A DNA stretch of 64,000 nucleotides from Actinoplanes solisilvae (GCF_003999975.1 NZ_RJAC01000026.1:1-64000), one strand, 5' to 3'. Positions 50,980 through 60,288 are shown, counted from the stretch's first letter. The notes: generated by a model not told the origin, from the letters alone. Translations and numbers: made by a program.

Positions 50980-51609
50980 TCACTCCCCCGTACCCGGCTT
51001 TCCTTGAGCGCGGTGAACGGCGGCGACGGCCAGGACCCCGAAGGCGTTGGCAGCCCAGTGAACGGCGAACGGGACCAGCAGGCCACCGCCGGCCCGGCAC
51101 AGCACGGCCAGGACAAATCCGGCGGCCGCGGTGAAGACGACCGTGCCGATCACCACGACGGGGCGCTCGCGCTGGTGCGGGAGGTGCCAGAGGCCGAAGA
51201 GGACCGCTGTCCCGCCGGTGGCCCAGGCCGGACCCGCGTCGGCGGCGATCGCGGCCCAGAGCACACCACGGAACGCGACCTCCTCGAACGTGACCGTCGC
51301 CAGCGGAATGTCGATCAGCGCCGTGCGCCACGGGCGGGGTGATGGGGTGGCCGTGCGCCGGGTTCGAGGGAACGTCAGGACCAGGGCGTAGAACGCAGCC
51401 AGTGTGAGGACGCCTCCCAGGGCGTACAGGATGGTGGTCGTTGTGGGTGGGGTCAGGCCGATCTCGGAGACGGCCAGGCCGGCCGCCCACGCAAGGAGTA
51501 ACAGCGCGGCGGCGGCGAGCGGGCCGGTGATCGGCTGGGCGGTGCGGGGGCCGCGATAGTTCCACAGGCGCACGCCGACGAGCGCGAGAACGACCGCGGC
51601 CGTCAGCAT
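50980..51609 (-). CDS. CPBP family intramembrane metalloprotease
   Basis: 209 residues from the ATG at 51609. About six to seven helices. The CPBP motifs are visible: FEEVAFRGVLW (Glu-Glu-x-x-x-Arg), FGLWHLPH with His, and VHWAANAFG with His. These residues form the metal site of Rce1/CAAX-like proteases, which in bacteria serve in immunity to bacteriocins or in membrane proteolysis. Role unknown. Confidence 0.85.
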   Translation of the reverse strand: MLTAAVVLALVGVRLWNYRGPRTAQPITGPLAAAALLLLAWAAGLAVSEIGLTPPTTTTILYALGGVLTLAAFYALVLTFPRTRRTATPSPRPWRTALIDIPLATVTFEEVAFRGVLWAAIAADAGPAWATGGTAVLFGLWHLPHQRERPVVVIGTVVFTAAAGFVLAVLCRAGGGLLVPFAVHWAANAFGVLAVAAVHRAQGKPGTGE

Positions 51610-51647
51610 CGCGCTCCTCCCCCGATGGATCCGCAGCGCGGGCTTTG

Positions 51648-52397
51648 TCAGGGGGCCTCGGGGCGCAGGACGAGGGTGGCGAAGCCGAGGATGTTCCGGT
51701 AGCCGCTCAGCCAATGCGTGCGATGTGTGCGGGCGACGACGGCTGCCTCGGGCGCGTCGGGGTGGCCGGGGTTGTCGAGGGCCCATTCGAGCAGGGAGCC
51801 GGTCCAGGACCACTCGTAGTCGTCCCACTCGGCGGCGTCGCTCACGTGGGCGTAGATCGGATGCCAGCCGGCCGCGGCGGCGGTGTCGATCAAGGATGGC
51901 AGGTCGTCGTAGTCGGTGGGTTTGGCGTCGAGGGCGGCCAGCGCCGCCGGAGTGGGCGGTGATTCCCAGAAGCGTTCGCCGACGATCAGGATGCCGTGGG
52001 CGTTGACGTGCCGGCCGGCGAGCTCGAGCGTCTCGATGAACCCACCCAGGACGTGGGTTGAACCGACGCAGAGCACCAGGTCGTAGTCGCCGTCGGGCAC
52101 GTAGGTGCGGGCGTCGCGTTCGTGCAGGGTCAGGCGGTCGGCGAGGTCACGCAGGGTCGCGGCCGCCTCGGCCCGTTCCAGGGCGTAGGGGCTGAGGTCC
52201 ACCCCGTCGGCCTGACCGTCGGGGCTGTGGGCCAGCGCCTGCATCGCCCAGGCGGCCTGTCCACAGCCCAGGTCGAGGATGCGGGCGGCGGGGCCGCGGG
52301 CCGCGCGGCGCAGCAGCTTGTTCACGTTGACACCCGCGACGGGGGCGGCGATCGGGTGATGAGCGTGCGCGATCGCGCTGACACGTTGACGGTCCAC
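51648..52397 (-). CDS. SAM-dependent methyltransferase
   Basis: 249 residues from a GTG at 52397. SAM motif I ILDLGCGQAAWAMQALAHSP, GVDLSPYALERAE, and DYDLVLCVGSTHVLGG. The Gly-rich GCGQAAWA and later SSP...DYDDLPSLIDTAAAAGWHP resemble methyltransferases of the Methyltransf_25 group acting on small molecules. Divergent from the TetR gene with the shared operator. Confidence 0.85.
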   Translation of the reverse strand: MDRQRVSAIAHAHHPIAAPVAGVNVNKLLRRAARGPAARILDLGCGQAAWAMQALAHSPDGQADGVDLSPYALERAEAAATLRDLADRLTLHERDARTYVPDGDYDLVLCVGSTHVLGGFIETLELAGRHVNAHGILIVGERFWESPPTPAALAALDAKPTDYDDLPSLIDTAAAAGWHPIYAHVSDAAEWDDYEWSWTGSLLEWALDNPGHPDAPEAAVVARTHRTHWLSGYRNILGFATLVLRPEAP

Positions 52398-52423
52398 GTG
52401 TTCCAGTCAACACGACATCTATA

Positions 52424-52459
52424 TTTACGAACGGTCGGTCGTTTTGTAGGGTCGGGGGC
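52424..52459 (+). promoter_or_regulatory. TetR operator inside a leaderless promoter
   Basis: TTTACG (52424-52429), a 17-base spacer, TAGGGT (52447-52452) and seven bases to the ATG at 52460. The spacer contains ACGAACGGTCGGTCGT (52427-52442), which closely resembles the near-palindromic ACGAACGGTCGGTCGTT type of TetR operators. Auto-repression, and perhaps repression of the divergent methyltransferase, is the likely function. Confidence 0.6.
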
Positions 52460-53095
52460 ATGGCGCCCGACGGCAGGTTGATGCGAGGTGAGCGAACGCG
52501 CACCGCCGTGCTCGATCAGGCCCTGCTGCTGACCACCGTGGCCGGGCTCGACGGGCTGTCCCTCGGCCAGGTCGCCGATGCCCTCGGGGTCAGCAAATCG
52601 GGGCTGTTCGCGCACTGGCGGTCGAAGGAAGCGCTTCAACTGGCGGTGATCGACCATGCCCGCGCGCAATGGATCGACCAGGTAATCACTCCTTCCCTGG
52701 AAGCACCGCGCGGCCTGCGCCGACTGTGGGCGGCGCACCAGCGGCGGCTCGAGTTCTACGAGGCCGAAGTGCTGCCCGGCGGCTGCTTCTTCGCGAACGC
52801 GCATTTCGAGTTCAACGCCCGCCCGGGTGTCGTGCGCGAGCGCCTCGCCGTCGAGCTGGCCGACTGGATGGGCTTCCTGACCGGCCTGGCCACCGACGCC
52901 GTGGCCAACGGCGAGCTGATCCCGGGCACCGACCCGGGCGGCATCGCGTACGTGACCGAGTCTTTCGGGGTGTGCGCGGTGATGCAGGCGCCGGTGCTCG
53001 GCGCCGGCGAGACGTTCCGGCACGCCCGCCGAGCTCTGCTCGATCATCTTCGAGCTGTGTCCACCGACCCGACGATCCTTCCGGAGCAACCATGA
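52460..53095 (+). CDS. TetR/AcrR-family regulator
   Basis: 211 residues. HTH LTTVAGLDGLSLGQVADALGVSKSGLFAHWRSKEALQ with VSKSGLFAHW as recognition helix; the C-terminal part, GGCFFANAHFEFNARPGVVRERL, follows the common large TetR C-terminal (TetR_C_33/YxaF-like) layout. Stop codon overlaps the ATG of the next gene (ATGA). Confidence 0.9.
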   Translation: MAPDGRLMRGERTRTAVLDQALLLTTVAGLDGLSLGQVADALGVSKSGLFAHWRSKEALQLAVIDHARAQWIDQVITPSLEAPRGLRRLWAAHQRRLEFYEAEVLPGGCFFANAHFEFNARPGVVRERLAVELADWMGFLTGLATDAVANGELIPGTDPGGIAYVTESFGVCAVMQAPVLGAGETFRHARRALLDHLRAVSTDPTILPEQP

Positions 53096-53529
53096 CCACC
53101 GCTGTCCACATCTACGGCGCCGTCGTCGCCCAGCCGGTGAATTTCGACGACCTCGACGCGATGGGCGTTCTCCACAACTCGCGCTACGCCAACCTTGTGG
53201 AAAGGGCCACGATCGTCTGGTGGGCCGAGCGCGGCGTGACGTTCGCCGGTGGCCGCCCCACGACGCCCGACGCGTTCAACGTGGTCCGCGAATACCAGAT
53301 CACCTTCCACCGCCCGATCAACAGCACGGGCGAGGTCCACGTCCGCTTCTGGCTCGACCGCCTCGGCACGACCAGCGCGGAGTACGGCTTCCAGGTGACC
53401 TCGGCCGACGGCGAGACCGTCCACGCCGAGGGCCGCCGCGTGAACGTCCGCCTCGACCCGGCCACGATGCGCCCCGCCCCGTGGACCGAGCACGGCCGCA
53501 CCCTGGCCGCCGAACTCCAGCGCCCCTGA
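53092..53529 (+). CDS. Acyl-CoA thioesterase (hotdog fold)
   Basis: 145 residues. VNFDDLDAMGVLHNSRYANLVERATIVWW carries the catalytic Asp of the 4-hydroxybenzoyl-CoA thioesterase type hotdog fold (NFDDLDAMGVLHNSRY). Followed by the strands VREYQITFHRPINSTGEVHVRFWLDRLG. Cleaves acyl-CoA in the cytosol. Coupled to the TetR gene by overlap, suggesting the regulator responds to acyl-CoA or a related compound. Confidence 0.9.
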   Translation: MTTAVHIYGAVVAQPVNFDDLDAMGVLHNSRYANLVERATIVWWAERGVTFAGGRPTTPDAFNVVREYQITFHRPINSTGEVHVRFWLDRLGTTSAEYGFQVTSADGETVHAEGRRVNVRLDPATMRPAPWTEHGRTLAAELQRP

Positions 53530-53704
53530 CCCGTCGTCCGCCCCGCGGCACGACGACGTGGGCTCGGGACTCCGCCCCGCCTGACCCCGCCCCGCCCACG
53601 TGGGAGAAGAGCCCAGCCCGCTGACGTGGGTGCGTGGGCGAACCATCGGCGGCCGGCGCCATGCTGCTTACGATCGAGGCTGGGCGCGGGCGGACGGGGG
53701 AACG

Positions 53705-54544
53705 ATGGGCGGCGCGGCACGGAATCTGGCGACGCTGATGACCGGCGTCTCGCTCGAGATGACCGGCAAGGACGTTCCGGAACTGGCCGCCGCCCGCGAA
53801 CTCCTCCCGGCCGGCACCCGGATCAACATCACGTCCCTCGCGACCGAAGACCTCAGCCTGCGCCTGGCAGCGGCGCGCGCGGTCAAGGCGTACGGGATGA
53901 CGCCTGTCCCCCACCTCTCGGCGCGCAGGCTCACCTCGGTCGCCGAGCTCGACGAAACCCTCGCCGCCCTGCACACCATAGGAGCGTCCGAGAACATCTT
54001 CGTCGCCGGCGGCGACCCCGATCGCCCTCAGGGCCCGTTCCCCGACTCACTCTCGGTCATCACCTCGGGCCTTCTCGAGACCCATGTCGTACGCCGAGTG
54101 AGCATCACCGGCTATCCGGAGGGTCATCCCGGCATCCCCGACGACGCGCTGTGGCCCACCCTGACCAGCAAATTGGCCGCCCTTGAGGCCCGCGACCTGC
54201 ACGCCGAGATCATCACCCAGTTCGGGTTCGACGCCGACCCCGTACTCGACTGGATCGCCGCCGTCCGCGAGCGCGGCATCACCGCCGGAATCCGTGTCGG
54301 CGTTCCCGGCCCGGCCGGCGTGAGTCGCCTCCTGCGTTACGCCACCCGCCTCGGCGTGGCCACCGGCACCGGTCTCGCCCGCCGTTTCGGCGCCGACCTG
54401 CTCGCGACCGCCGGCCCCGACCGTTTTCTCGAGGCCCTCGCCACCGACTACCACCCCGACCGCCACGGCCTCGTCGGGCTGCACTTCTACACGTTCGGCG
54501 GCCTGCGAGCCACGGCGCAGTGGATCACCGACACCGAGAAATGA
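53705..54544 (+). CDS. Methylenetetrahydrofolate reductase-like protein
   Basis: 279 residues from ATG 53705 (GGGGGAACG upstream). LMTGVSLEMTGKDVPELAAARELLPAGTRINITSL, VPHLSARRLTS, IFVAGGDPDRPQGPFPDS and YPEGHPG (His) match the FAD TIM-barrel of MetF. The short form suits methylenetetrahydrofolate reductase homologues working in demethylation or one-carbon catabolism rather than the main methionine route, but either is possible. Confidence 0.85.
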   Translation: MGGAARNLATLMTGVSLEMTGKDVPELAAARELLPAGTRINITSLATEDLSLRLAAARAVKAYGMTPVPHLSARRLTSVAELDETLAALHTIGASENIFVAGGDPDRPQGPFPDSLSVITSGLLETHVVRRVSITGYPEGHPGIPDDALWPTLTSKLAALEARDLHAEIITQFGFDADPVLDWIAAVRERGITAGIRVGVPGPAGVSRLLRYATRLGVATGTGLARRFGADLLATAGPDRFLEALATDYHPDRHGLVGLHFYTFGGLRATAQWITDTEK

Positions 54545-54571
54545 AACCTCTCAAGGCTGGCATCACCGCGA

Positions 54572-54604
54572 CCCGGAACTTGCGATAGAGTCCGGAACTT
54601 ACGA
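54572..54604 (+). promoter_or_regulatory. Direct repeat upstream of GH43 gene
   Basis: CCGGAACTTGCGA (54572-54584) and CCGGAACTTACGA (54592-54604) are 20 bases apart, i.e. on the same face of the helix (two turns), just before the GH43 start at 54632. This suggests tandem binding of one regulator. No LacI-type palindrome is seen. Confidence 0.5.
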
Positions 54605-54631
54605 GAAACGCGACGCCAGCAGGGGGCAACG

Positions 54632-56296
54632 ATGACCAGTGCCGAGGCGACCACCCTCAGCACCGCCACCACCGACCGGCGGGCCATCCGCAACCCCGTG
54701 CTGCCCGGCTTCCACCCCGACCCGTCGATTCTGCGCGTGGGCAACGACTACTACATCGCCACCTCGACGTTCGAGTGGTACCCGGGCGTGCGCCTGCACC
54801 ACTCCACCAACCTGGTCGACTGGACCCCGCTCGGCGGCGCGCTCAACGAGAAACGCCTGCTCGACCTGACCGGCACGGGCGACTCCAACGGCGTGTGGGC
54901 GCCCAACCTCTCCTACGCCCACGGCGAGTTCCATCTGCTCTACTCCGACGTCGCCACCTTCGCCGGCGGCTTCTGGGACCCGCAGAACTTCCTGGTCACC
55001 GGCCCCACCCCGACCGGCCCGTGGTCCGACCCGGTCGTGCTGCACGGCCGCGGCTTCGACGCCTCGCTCTTCCACGACGACGACGGCACCACCTGGATGC
55101 TGTCGATGGTCGCCGACTGGCGCCCCGGCCGGAACCGTTTCGGCGGCATCTCCATCCAGCAGTACGACCGTACGGCCCGGAAGCTCATCGGCGACGAGCA
55201 CCTCATCTTCACCGGCACCGCCGCCGCCGTGACCGAGGCGCCCAACCTCTACCGCAAGGACGGCTGGTACTACCTGGTCACCGCCGAGGGCGGCACGAGC
55301 TGGGCCCACCAGGTGACGGTCGCCCGCTCCAGCCACCTGCTCGGCCCCTACCTGGCCGACCCGGCCGGCCCGCTGGTCACCTCGACCGGTCACCCCGAGC
55401 TCACGCTGCAGAAGGCCGGCCACGGCAGCCTCGTCGAGACCCCGGCCGGCCAGTGGTATCTGGCGCACCTCGTCGGCCGCCCCTACTCCCCGCTCGGCCG
55501 CTGCGTGCTGGGCCGCGAGTCCGCGATCCAGGAGGTCACCTGGACCGAGCAGGGCTGGCCCCGCATCGCCGACGGCCTGCCCGCCGACACCGTGCCCGCC
55601 CCGCTCGGCGCAGAGATCCCGGCGGCCGCGCCCGTCTCCTCCGAGCAGTCCGAGGACGACGACTTCACCGCCCCCACGCTGGGCGTCAACTGGTCGACCC
55701 TGCGCCGCCCGGCCACACCCGACTGGGTCTCGCTCACCGAACGCCCGTCGCACCTGCGCATCCACGGCGGCCTGTCCCCGCTGGGCCGTTTCAAGCCGAG
55801 CCTGGTCGCCCGCCGCGTGGTCGCCGCCGAGTGCGAGTTCGAGGCCACCATGGAGTTCGATCCCCGCAACTATCGGCAGCTGGCCGGCATCACCGCCTAC
55901 TACAACACCCGAAACTGGTACTACCTGCACCTCACCGCCGACGACGACGGCACCCCGGTCCTAGACCTTCTGGCCTGCGACAACGGCCAGGTCCGCGTCA
56001 TCCCCGGCGTCCGCACCCCCGTCCCCACCGCAGGCCCGGTCCGCCTCCGCACACGATTCAACGCCCAAGACCTGACCTTCGCGTACGCCCTCCCGGGCGA
56101 GACCTGGCACGACGCCGGCCCGACGCTGGATGCCACAACCCTCTCCGACGAGTACGCCGCCCAGGTGATCAACGGGGAGCCGGCCGCCTGGGGTTTCACC
56201 GGCGCGTTCGTCGGCCTGTGGGTGCAGGACCTGGGCCGAGAGGGCGCCTACGCCGACTTCGACCGCGCCACCTACCGCGCCACGAGAGGCCAATAG
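54632..56296 (+). CDS. Glycoside hydrolase family 43 beta-xylosidase/arabinosidase
   Basis: 554 residues, no signal peptide, so intracellular. NPVLPGFHPDPSILRVGNDYYIATSTFEWYPG (general base Asp30), FDASLFHDDDG (Asp143) and VTEAPNLYRKDGWYYL (acid Glu202) form the GH43 triad of the five-bladed propeller; a C-terminal beta-sandwich (residues about 340-550, GLSPLGRFKPSLVARRV ... AGITAYYNTRNWYYL) is typical of GH43 xylosidases. Likely cleaves imported xylo- or arabino-oligosaccharides. Confidence 0.92.
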   Translation: MTSAEATTLSTATTDRRAIRNPVLPGFHPDPSILRVGNDYYIATSTFEWYPGVRLHHSTNLVDWTPLGGALNEKRLLDLTGTGDSNGVWAPNLSYAHGEFHLLYSDVATFAGGFWDPQNFLVTGPTPTGPWSDPVVLHGRGFDASLFHDDDGTTWMLSMVADWRPGRNRFGGISIQQYDRTARKLIGDEHLIFTGTAAAVTEAPNLYRKDGWYYLVTAEGGTSWAHQVTVARSSHLLGPYLADPAGPLVTSTGHPELTLQKAGHGSLVETPAGQWYLAHLVGRPYSPLGRCVLGRESAIQEVTWTEQGWPRIADGLPADTVPAPLGAEIPAAAPVSSEQSEDDDFTAPTLGVNWSTLRRPATPDWVSLTERPSHLRIHGGLSPLGRFKPSLVARRVVAAECEFEATMEFDPRNYRQLAGITAYYNTRNWYYLHLTADDDGTPVLDLLACDNGQVRVIPGVRTPVPTAGPVRLRTRFNAQDLTFAYALPGETWHDAGPTLDATTLSDEYAAQVINGEPAAWGFTGAFVGLWVQDLGREGAYADFDRATYRATRGQ

Positions 56297-56607
56297 CCGC
56301 GGCGTGGTGGCCTCAGCCCGCACTAAAGAGCTTTCGCCGCGGAGGTCTGCCCTCAGCTACCCCGGGTCGGGCATCCGGCCCGGGTCGGGCATCCGGCCCG
56401 GGTATCAGGGACGGCGGCGAGCCAATCGGTCACCGCGACCGGCCGCGCTTCTGCGGCACCACGACGGCGGCCGGCCTGGATAGCCCGCGCGACCACCCAG
56501 TCACCGCGACCGGCCGTCACGGGTGAGATGGTCTCGGACCCGGGGCGAACGGCCGGCGGGCCTCAACGTTCGGGGCGGGCGACCCTCCAGGCCGCCCGCC
56601 CGCCAAA
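56297..56607. other. Intergenic region with short repeats and a terminator
   Basis: Holds CCCGGGTCGGGCATCCGG twice (56361-56378 and 56379-56396) with a partial third, and TCACCGCGACCGGCCG twice (near 56430 and 56503). The hairpin GGGCGGGCG/CGCCCGCCC (56573-56601) lies just past the GH5 stop on the minus strand and is its probable terminator. No gene recognised. Confidence 0.6.
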
Positions 56608-57948
56608 TCAGGTCGCGGCGCAGGCCATCGCGGGGACGCTGTTGCTGCCGGTCCACGAGCCCAGGAAGCCGAACTGCGCGGTCGCACCCGCCCCCAGGCT
56701 GCCGTTGTAGCTGACGTTCCGGGCTGTCACGGCGGCGCCGCTGCTGGTCACGGTCGCGTTCCACGACTGGGTCACGGTCTGGCCGTTCGCGTAGGTCCAC
56801 GTGACGGTCCAGCCTCGGATGGCGCTGCTGCCCGCGGTCACCTTCACGTCGGCCTGGAAGCCGCCGCCCCACTGGCCGGTCACCGCGTACGTGGCGGTGC
56901 AGCCGCGCGACCCGGACGGAGGCGGCGACGACGGCGGTGACGACGGGGGCGGTGATGAGGGCGGCTGCGACCCGCCGAAGATCGTGGCCTCCTGTGCGGT
57001 GGCCTTGAGCCCGTTCGGGCCGTTGACGATGCGCTGGCCCCATGTGGTCAGCTGGTTCGCGTCGAAGTTCGTGGTCATGTCGAGGATCGGGTCGGTGTTG
57101 CCCGACCAACTCCATCCCAGATAACCCAGGTTCCGGCGTTCGGCTTCCGACAGGATCGTCGCGTCGTCGACCTCGCCCGAGGCGAACTGCCAGCCGAACT
57201 CGCCGATGACCAGCGGCCAGCCCTTGCTCGCGAACGTGTCGAGATAGTTGATGATCGCGCTCGCCTGGTTGAAGACGGCGTACATGTGGATCGACAGCAC
57301 CGTGTTCTTGCGGGTGTCGGCGTCCAGGATCGCCTGGCCGTTGTCGCGCATGACGTAGGTCCAGTCCTGACCCCAGTTCGGCGCGTCGACCATGAGCAGG
57401 TGCTCGAAGCCGTTGGAGCGCATCTTCTGGATCGCCGCGACGGTGGCCGCCGTCCACTGGCCCGGGTTCGTGTTGCCGATCGGCTCGTTGCCGATGTTGA
57501 TGACGACGTAGTCCTCCTGGCCGGTCAGCACGCTTTTGAGCCCGATCCAATAGTTGGCCGCCTGATCCAGCGTGTACGCCGCGCTGTCCTCGCCGTACCC
57601 GGTGGTGTCGTGGTTCTCCAGCACGCAGATGAGCCGGTTCTGTTTACAGAGGGCGATCACGTTCGTGACGTCGGCGGCCGTGTTCGTGGTCCAGCGGCCA
57701 CCGCTGAGCACGACGCGTACGGTGTTGGCGCCGGCCGCTTTGATGTCGGCGAACGAGGACGTGCGGTTCGCGTACCAGGCGTGCGGGTGGTTGACGCCGC
57801 GCATGACGAACGTCGAGCCGTTCCGTTCGACGATGTTGCGCCCGGCGATGTGCAGGCCCGTGGCGGCGTACGCCGGTCCGGTGAAGAACAGCACGGCGGC
57901 CGCGGCGGCGAGCAGCGCGGTGGCGAGGACAGTGAGTTTCCTCTTCAT
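56608..57948 (-). CDS. Secreted GH5 beta-mannanase-like glycanase with CBM2
   Basis: 446 residues. Signal peptide to about residue 29 (AYAATGLH). GH5 domain with RGVNHPHAWYA, INIGNEP (acid/base Glu155) and VIGEFGW (nucleophile Glu250), the pattern of GH5 subfamily 8 endo-mannanases; a cellulase is an alternative. A Pro/Ser linker (QPPSSPPPSSPPSSPPP) leads to a C-terminal carbohydrate-binding module CBM2 (CTATYAVTGQWGGGFQADVKV...GFLGSWTG) that binds cellulose or mannan. AGAGGTAGG ribosome site. Confidence 0.92.
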   Translation of the reverse strand: MKRKLTVLATALLAAAAAVLFFTGPAYAATGLHIAGRNIVERNGSTFVMRGVNHPHAWYANRTSSFADIKAAGANTVRVVLSGGRWTTNTAADVTNVIALCKQNRLICVLENHDTTGYGEDSAAYTLDQAANYWIGLKSVLTGQEDYVVINIGNEPIGNTNPGQWTAATVAAIQKMRSNGFEHLLMVDAPNWGQDWTYVMRDNGQAILDADTRKNTVLSIHMYAVFNQASAIINYLDTFASKGWPLVIGEFGWQFASGEVDDATILSEAERRNLGYLGWSWSGNTDPILDMTTNFDANQLTTWGQRIVNGPNGLKATAQEATIFGGSQPPSSPPPSSPPSSPPPSGSRGCTATYAVTGQWGGGFQADVKVTAGSSAIRGWTVTWTYANGQTVTQSWNATVTSSGAAVTARNVSYNGSLGAGATAQFGFLGSWTGSNSVPAMACAAT

Positions 57949-58048
57949 GACCTACCTCTGGGTGGGGCGTGATGATCCGCCAGCGCGCCCACTCATGTGC
58001 CGGGTGGCACACCGCGCCGTTCAGCCGACACCGTAGCCCGCCCGGCAA

Positions 58049-58064
58049 TTGATGGCAATCAATG
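58049..58064. promoter_or_regulatory. Inverted repeat upstream of the mannanase-like gene
   Basis: ATTGATGGCAATCAAT has 6-base perfect arms with a 4-base middle and sits about 100 bases before the GH5 start, between it and the divergent DUF3311 gene. A sugar-responsive regulator is the natural candidate but none is adjacent. Confidence 0.4.
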
Positions 58065-58162
58065 CCCGCGCGGGGTCCACATCGGCCGAACGGAGGATTC
58101 AGGTGATCTAGGTCACGTGCCAAGGTCCGTTGCGACCGAGTGATCACGCTCCGGAGGCGAGC

Positions 58163-58546
58163 ATGGCGCACGCACCGTACGGGCCCCCCGAGTGGCCGCC
58201 CTCCCGCAATCGGTATGGGCGCGCGGCCGTCTATCCACCTACGACCCCGCCACCCTGGCCCGTCCCGGAGCCCGAGGCCCCTTCGAGGCGCCGCACGCCC
58301 GCCCGGCACCGCAGCGCCGAGTGGCCCACCGTCCGTGACCGCCGCCAGGTCCAGGTCGCCACCCGTGAGGACAAGAGCCGCTGGCACTGGCTGCTGATCG
58401 TCCCGATCGCGCTGCCGCTGATGCCGTTCCTCTACAACCGCATCGACCCGACCCTGCTGGGCCTGCCGTTCTTCTACTGGTGCCAGCTCGGCTTCGCGTT
58501 CCTGGCCAGCGGCGTCATCGCCTTCGTGCACCACAAGGTCCGATGA
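58163..58546 (+). CDS. DUF3311 membrane protein
   Basis: 127 residues from ATG 58163 (GGAGG upstream). A Pro/Arg-rich cytoplasmic half, then DKSRWHWLLIVPIALPLMPFLYNRIDPTLLGLPFFYWCQLGFAFLASGVIAFVHHKV with two helices, the DUF3311 signature. Such proteins are commonly the small partner of MctP-like symporters. ATGA overlap with the symporter supports a two-part carrier. Confidence 0.88.
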   Translation: MAHAPYGPPEWPPSRNRYGRAAVYPPTTPPPWPVPEPEAPSRRRTPARHRSAEWPTVRDRRQVQVATREDKSRWHWLLIVPIALPLMPFLYNRIDPTLLGLPFFYWCQLGFAFLASGVIAFVHHKVR

Positions 58547-60246
58547 GCACGCAGCTCGCCGTCTTCCTGGCGGTCTTCGGCTCGGTCACGCTCATGGGCT
58601 TCGCCGCGGCCCGGTGGCGGCGGCCCGACTCCATCCACTCGCTCGAGGAGTGGGGGCTGGGTGGCCGGGCGTTCGGCAACTGGGTCACGTTCTTCCTGCT
58701 CAGCGGGGACGTCTACACGGCGTACACGTTCGTCGCCGTGCCGACCCTGGTCTACGGCATGGGTGCCACCGGGTTCTTTCCCGTGCCGTTCCTGGTCATC
58801 GTCTACCCGATGCTGTTCGTCGTGCTCGCCCGGTTCTGGTCGGTCTGCCATGTGCACGGTTTCGTCACGCCGGCCGAATTCGTACGCGCCCGCTTCGGCT
58901 CCCCGGGGCTCGGCACGGTGGTCGCCGTGCTCGGCATCGTCGCCACCATGCCGTACATCGCCCTGCAGTTGATCGGTATGGAGGCGGTCTTCGAGGTCAT
59001 GGGCCTGCCCAAGGGCTGGCCGCTGACGCTGGCGTTCGTCGTGCTGGCGCTCTACACGTTCAACTCGGGGCTGCGCGGGCCCGCACTCGTCTCGATCGTC
59101 AAGGACGCGCTCATCCTCTGGGCCGTCCTGGCCGTGCTCATGATCGTGGCGATGACTCCCGGCCAGTGGGAGACGATCTTCAAAATCGCCGAGGACCGGT
59201 ACGCCGTCACGCCGCGCACCGACGACGGCCTGCTGCTGCCCGTGCAGAGTCAGCTCAACTACGTCACGCTCGCGCTGGGCTCGGCCGTCGCACTGTTCCT
59301 CTACCCGCACACGCTGACCGGCGTGCTGGCCGCGCGCAACCGCGGCACCCTGCGACGCAACCTGGCGGTCCTGCCCGTTTATACGCTGACCCTGGGCGTA
59401 CTCATGCTGGTGGGCTTCGCCGCCCTCTATGACGGGACGCAGCCGATCGGCGGGAACGCGAACACCGTCGTGCCGCAGTGGTTCAACGAGAACGCGCCCG
59501 CCTGGTGCGCCGGGCTGGCCTTCGCGGCGATCGGTGTCGGGGCGATGGTGCCCGCCGCGATCATGTCGATCGCCGCGGCCAACCTGTTCACCCGCGACAT
59601 CTACCGCGTCTACCTGCGCCCCAGAGCAACAGCCAAAGAGGAGACGTACGTCAGCAAGTCGGTCTCGCTGACCGTCAAGTTCGGCGCCCTGCTCATCCTG
59701 CTGCTGCTCAACACCCAGTTCGCGATCGACCTGCAGCTCATCGGCGGCGTGCTCATCATGCAGACGCTGCCGGCGGTGGCTCTCGGGCTCTACACGAACT
59801 GGTTCCACCGGTGGGCTCTCGGGCTGGGCGTCGGCGCGGGCCTGGTCGTCGGCCTGTTCATGCTGTGGCAGGTGCCGAAACTGGGCGGCACGGACGGGCG
59901 GCAGGTGGTGCGCGAACACTTCGGCGGCTCGGCGTGGCCGCTCAACAACCTCGGGCTCGACAGCGACGCGACCATCTACGTCGGGATCGTCGCGCTGGCG
60001 GTGAACCTGCTGGTCGCGGCCGCGCTCACGCCGCTGCTGCGGGCAGCCGACGTGCGCGACGGGCGGGACGACACGCGCGAGCACGACTACGTGGCCGACG
60101 AAGGCGACCCCACCGTACGCCGGATGACCGAGATCCTGGACGGCGAGCCGGTGCCCACGTCGTTCTTCACGCCGGTCAGCCGTCCGACCCGATTCGAGAA
60201 CGCCTCGGACGACGATCCGTCGCGGAGGGCGTACCCACGACTTTGA
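58543..60246 (+). CDS. mctP: Sodium:solute symporter, MctP-like monocarboxylate permease
   Basis: 567 residues with about 13 helices of the SSS family. GGRAFGNWVTFFLLSGDVYTAYTFVAVPTLVYGMGATGFFPVPF is the SSS-type opening, and AIGVGAMVPAAIMSIAAANLFTRDIYRVYL carries a conserved helix 8/9 region. The MctP branch carries lactate, pyruvate and other monocarboxylates. The DUF3311 partner is translationally coupled to it. A hydrophilic C-terminal tail (NDP...EHDYVADEGDP) lies in the cytosol. Confidence 0.88.
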   Translation: MSTQLAVFLAVFGSVTLMGFAAARWRRPDSIHSLEEWGLGGRAFGNWVTFFLLSGDVYTAYTFVAVPTLVYGMGATGFFPVPFLVIVYPMLFVVLARFWSVCHVHGFVTPAEFVRARFGSPGLGTVVAVLGIVATMPYIALQLIGMEAVFEVMGLPKGWPLTLAFVVLALYTFNSGLRGPALVSIVKDALILWAVLAVLMIVAMTPGQWETIFKIAEDRYAVTPRTDDGLLLPVQSQLNYVTLALGSAVALFLYPHTLTGVLAARNRGTLRRNLAVLPVYTLTLGVLMLVGFAALYDGTQPIGGNANTVVPQWFNENAPAWCAGLAFAAIGVGAMVPAAIMSIAAANLFTRDIYRVYLRPRATAKEETYVSKSVSLTVKFGALLILLLLNTQFAIDLQLIGGVLIMQTLPAVALGLYTNWFHRWALGLGVGAGLVVGLFMLWQVPKLGGTDGRQVVREHFGGSAWPLNNLGLDSDATIYVGIVALAVNLLVAAALTPLLRAADVRDGRDDTREHDYVADEGDPTVRRMTEILDGEPVPTSFFTPVSRPTRFENASDDDPSRRAYPRL

Positions 60247-60288
60247 TCACTCTGGGAACCTGACGGGGTGCTCCCGCGTGTATCGGAC

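Noticed and set aside
58474..60084. A 536-codon open frame on the minus strand
   Set aside because: Antisense to the MctP-like symporter, composed mostly of Arg, Gln, Asp and Gly, no start signal.
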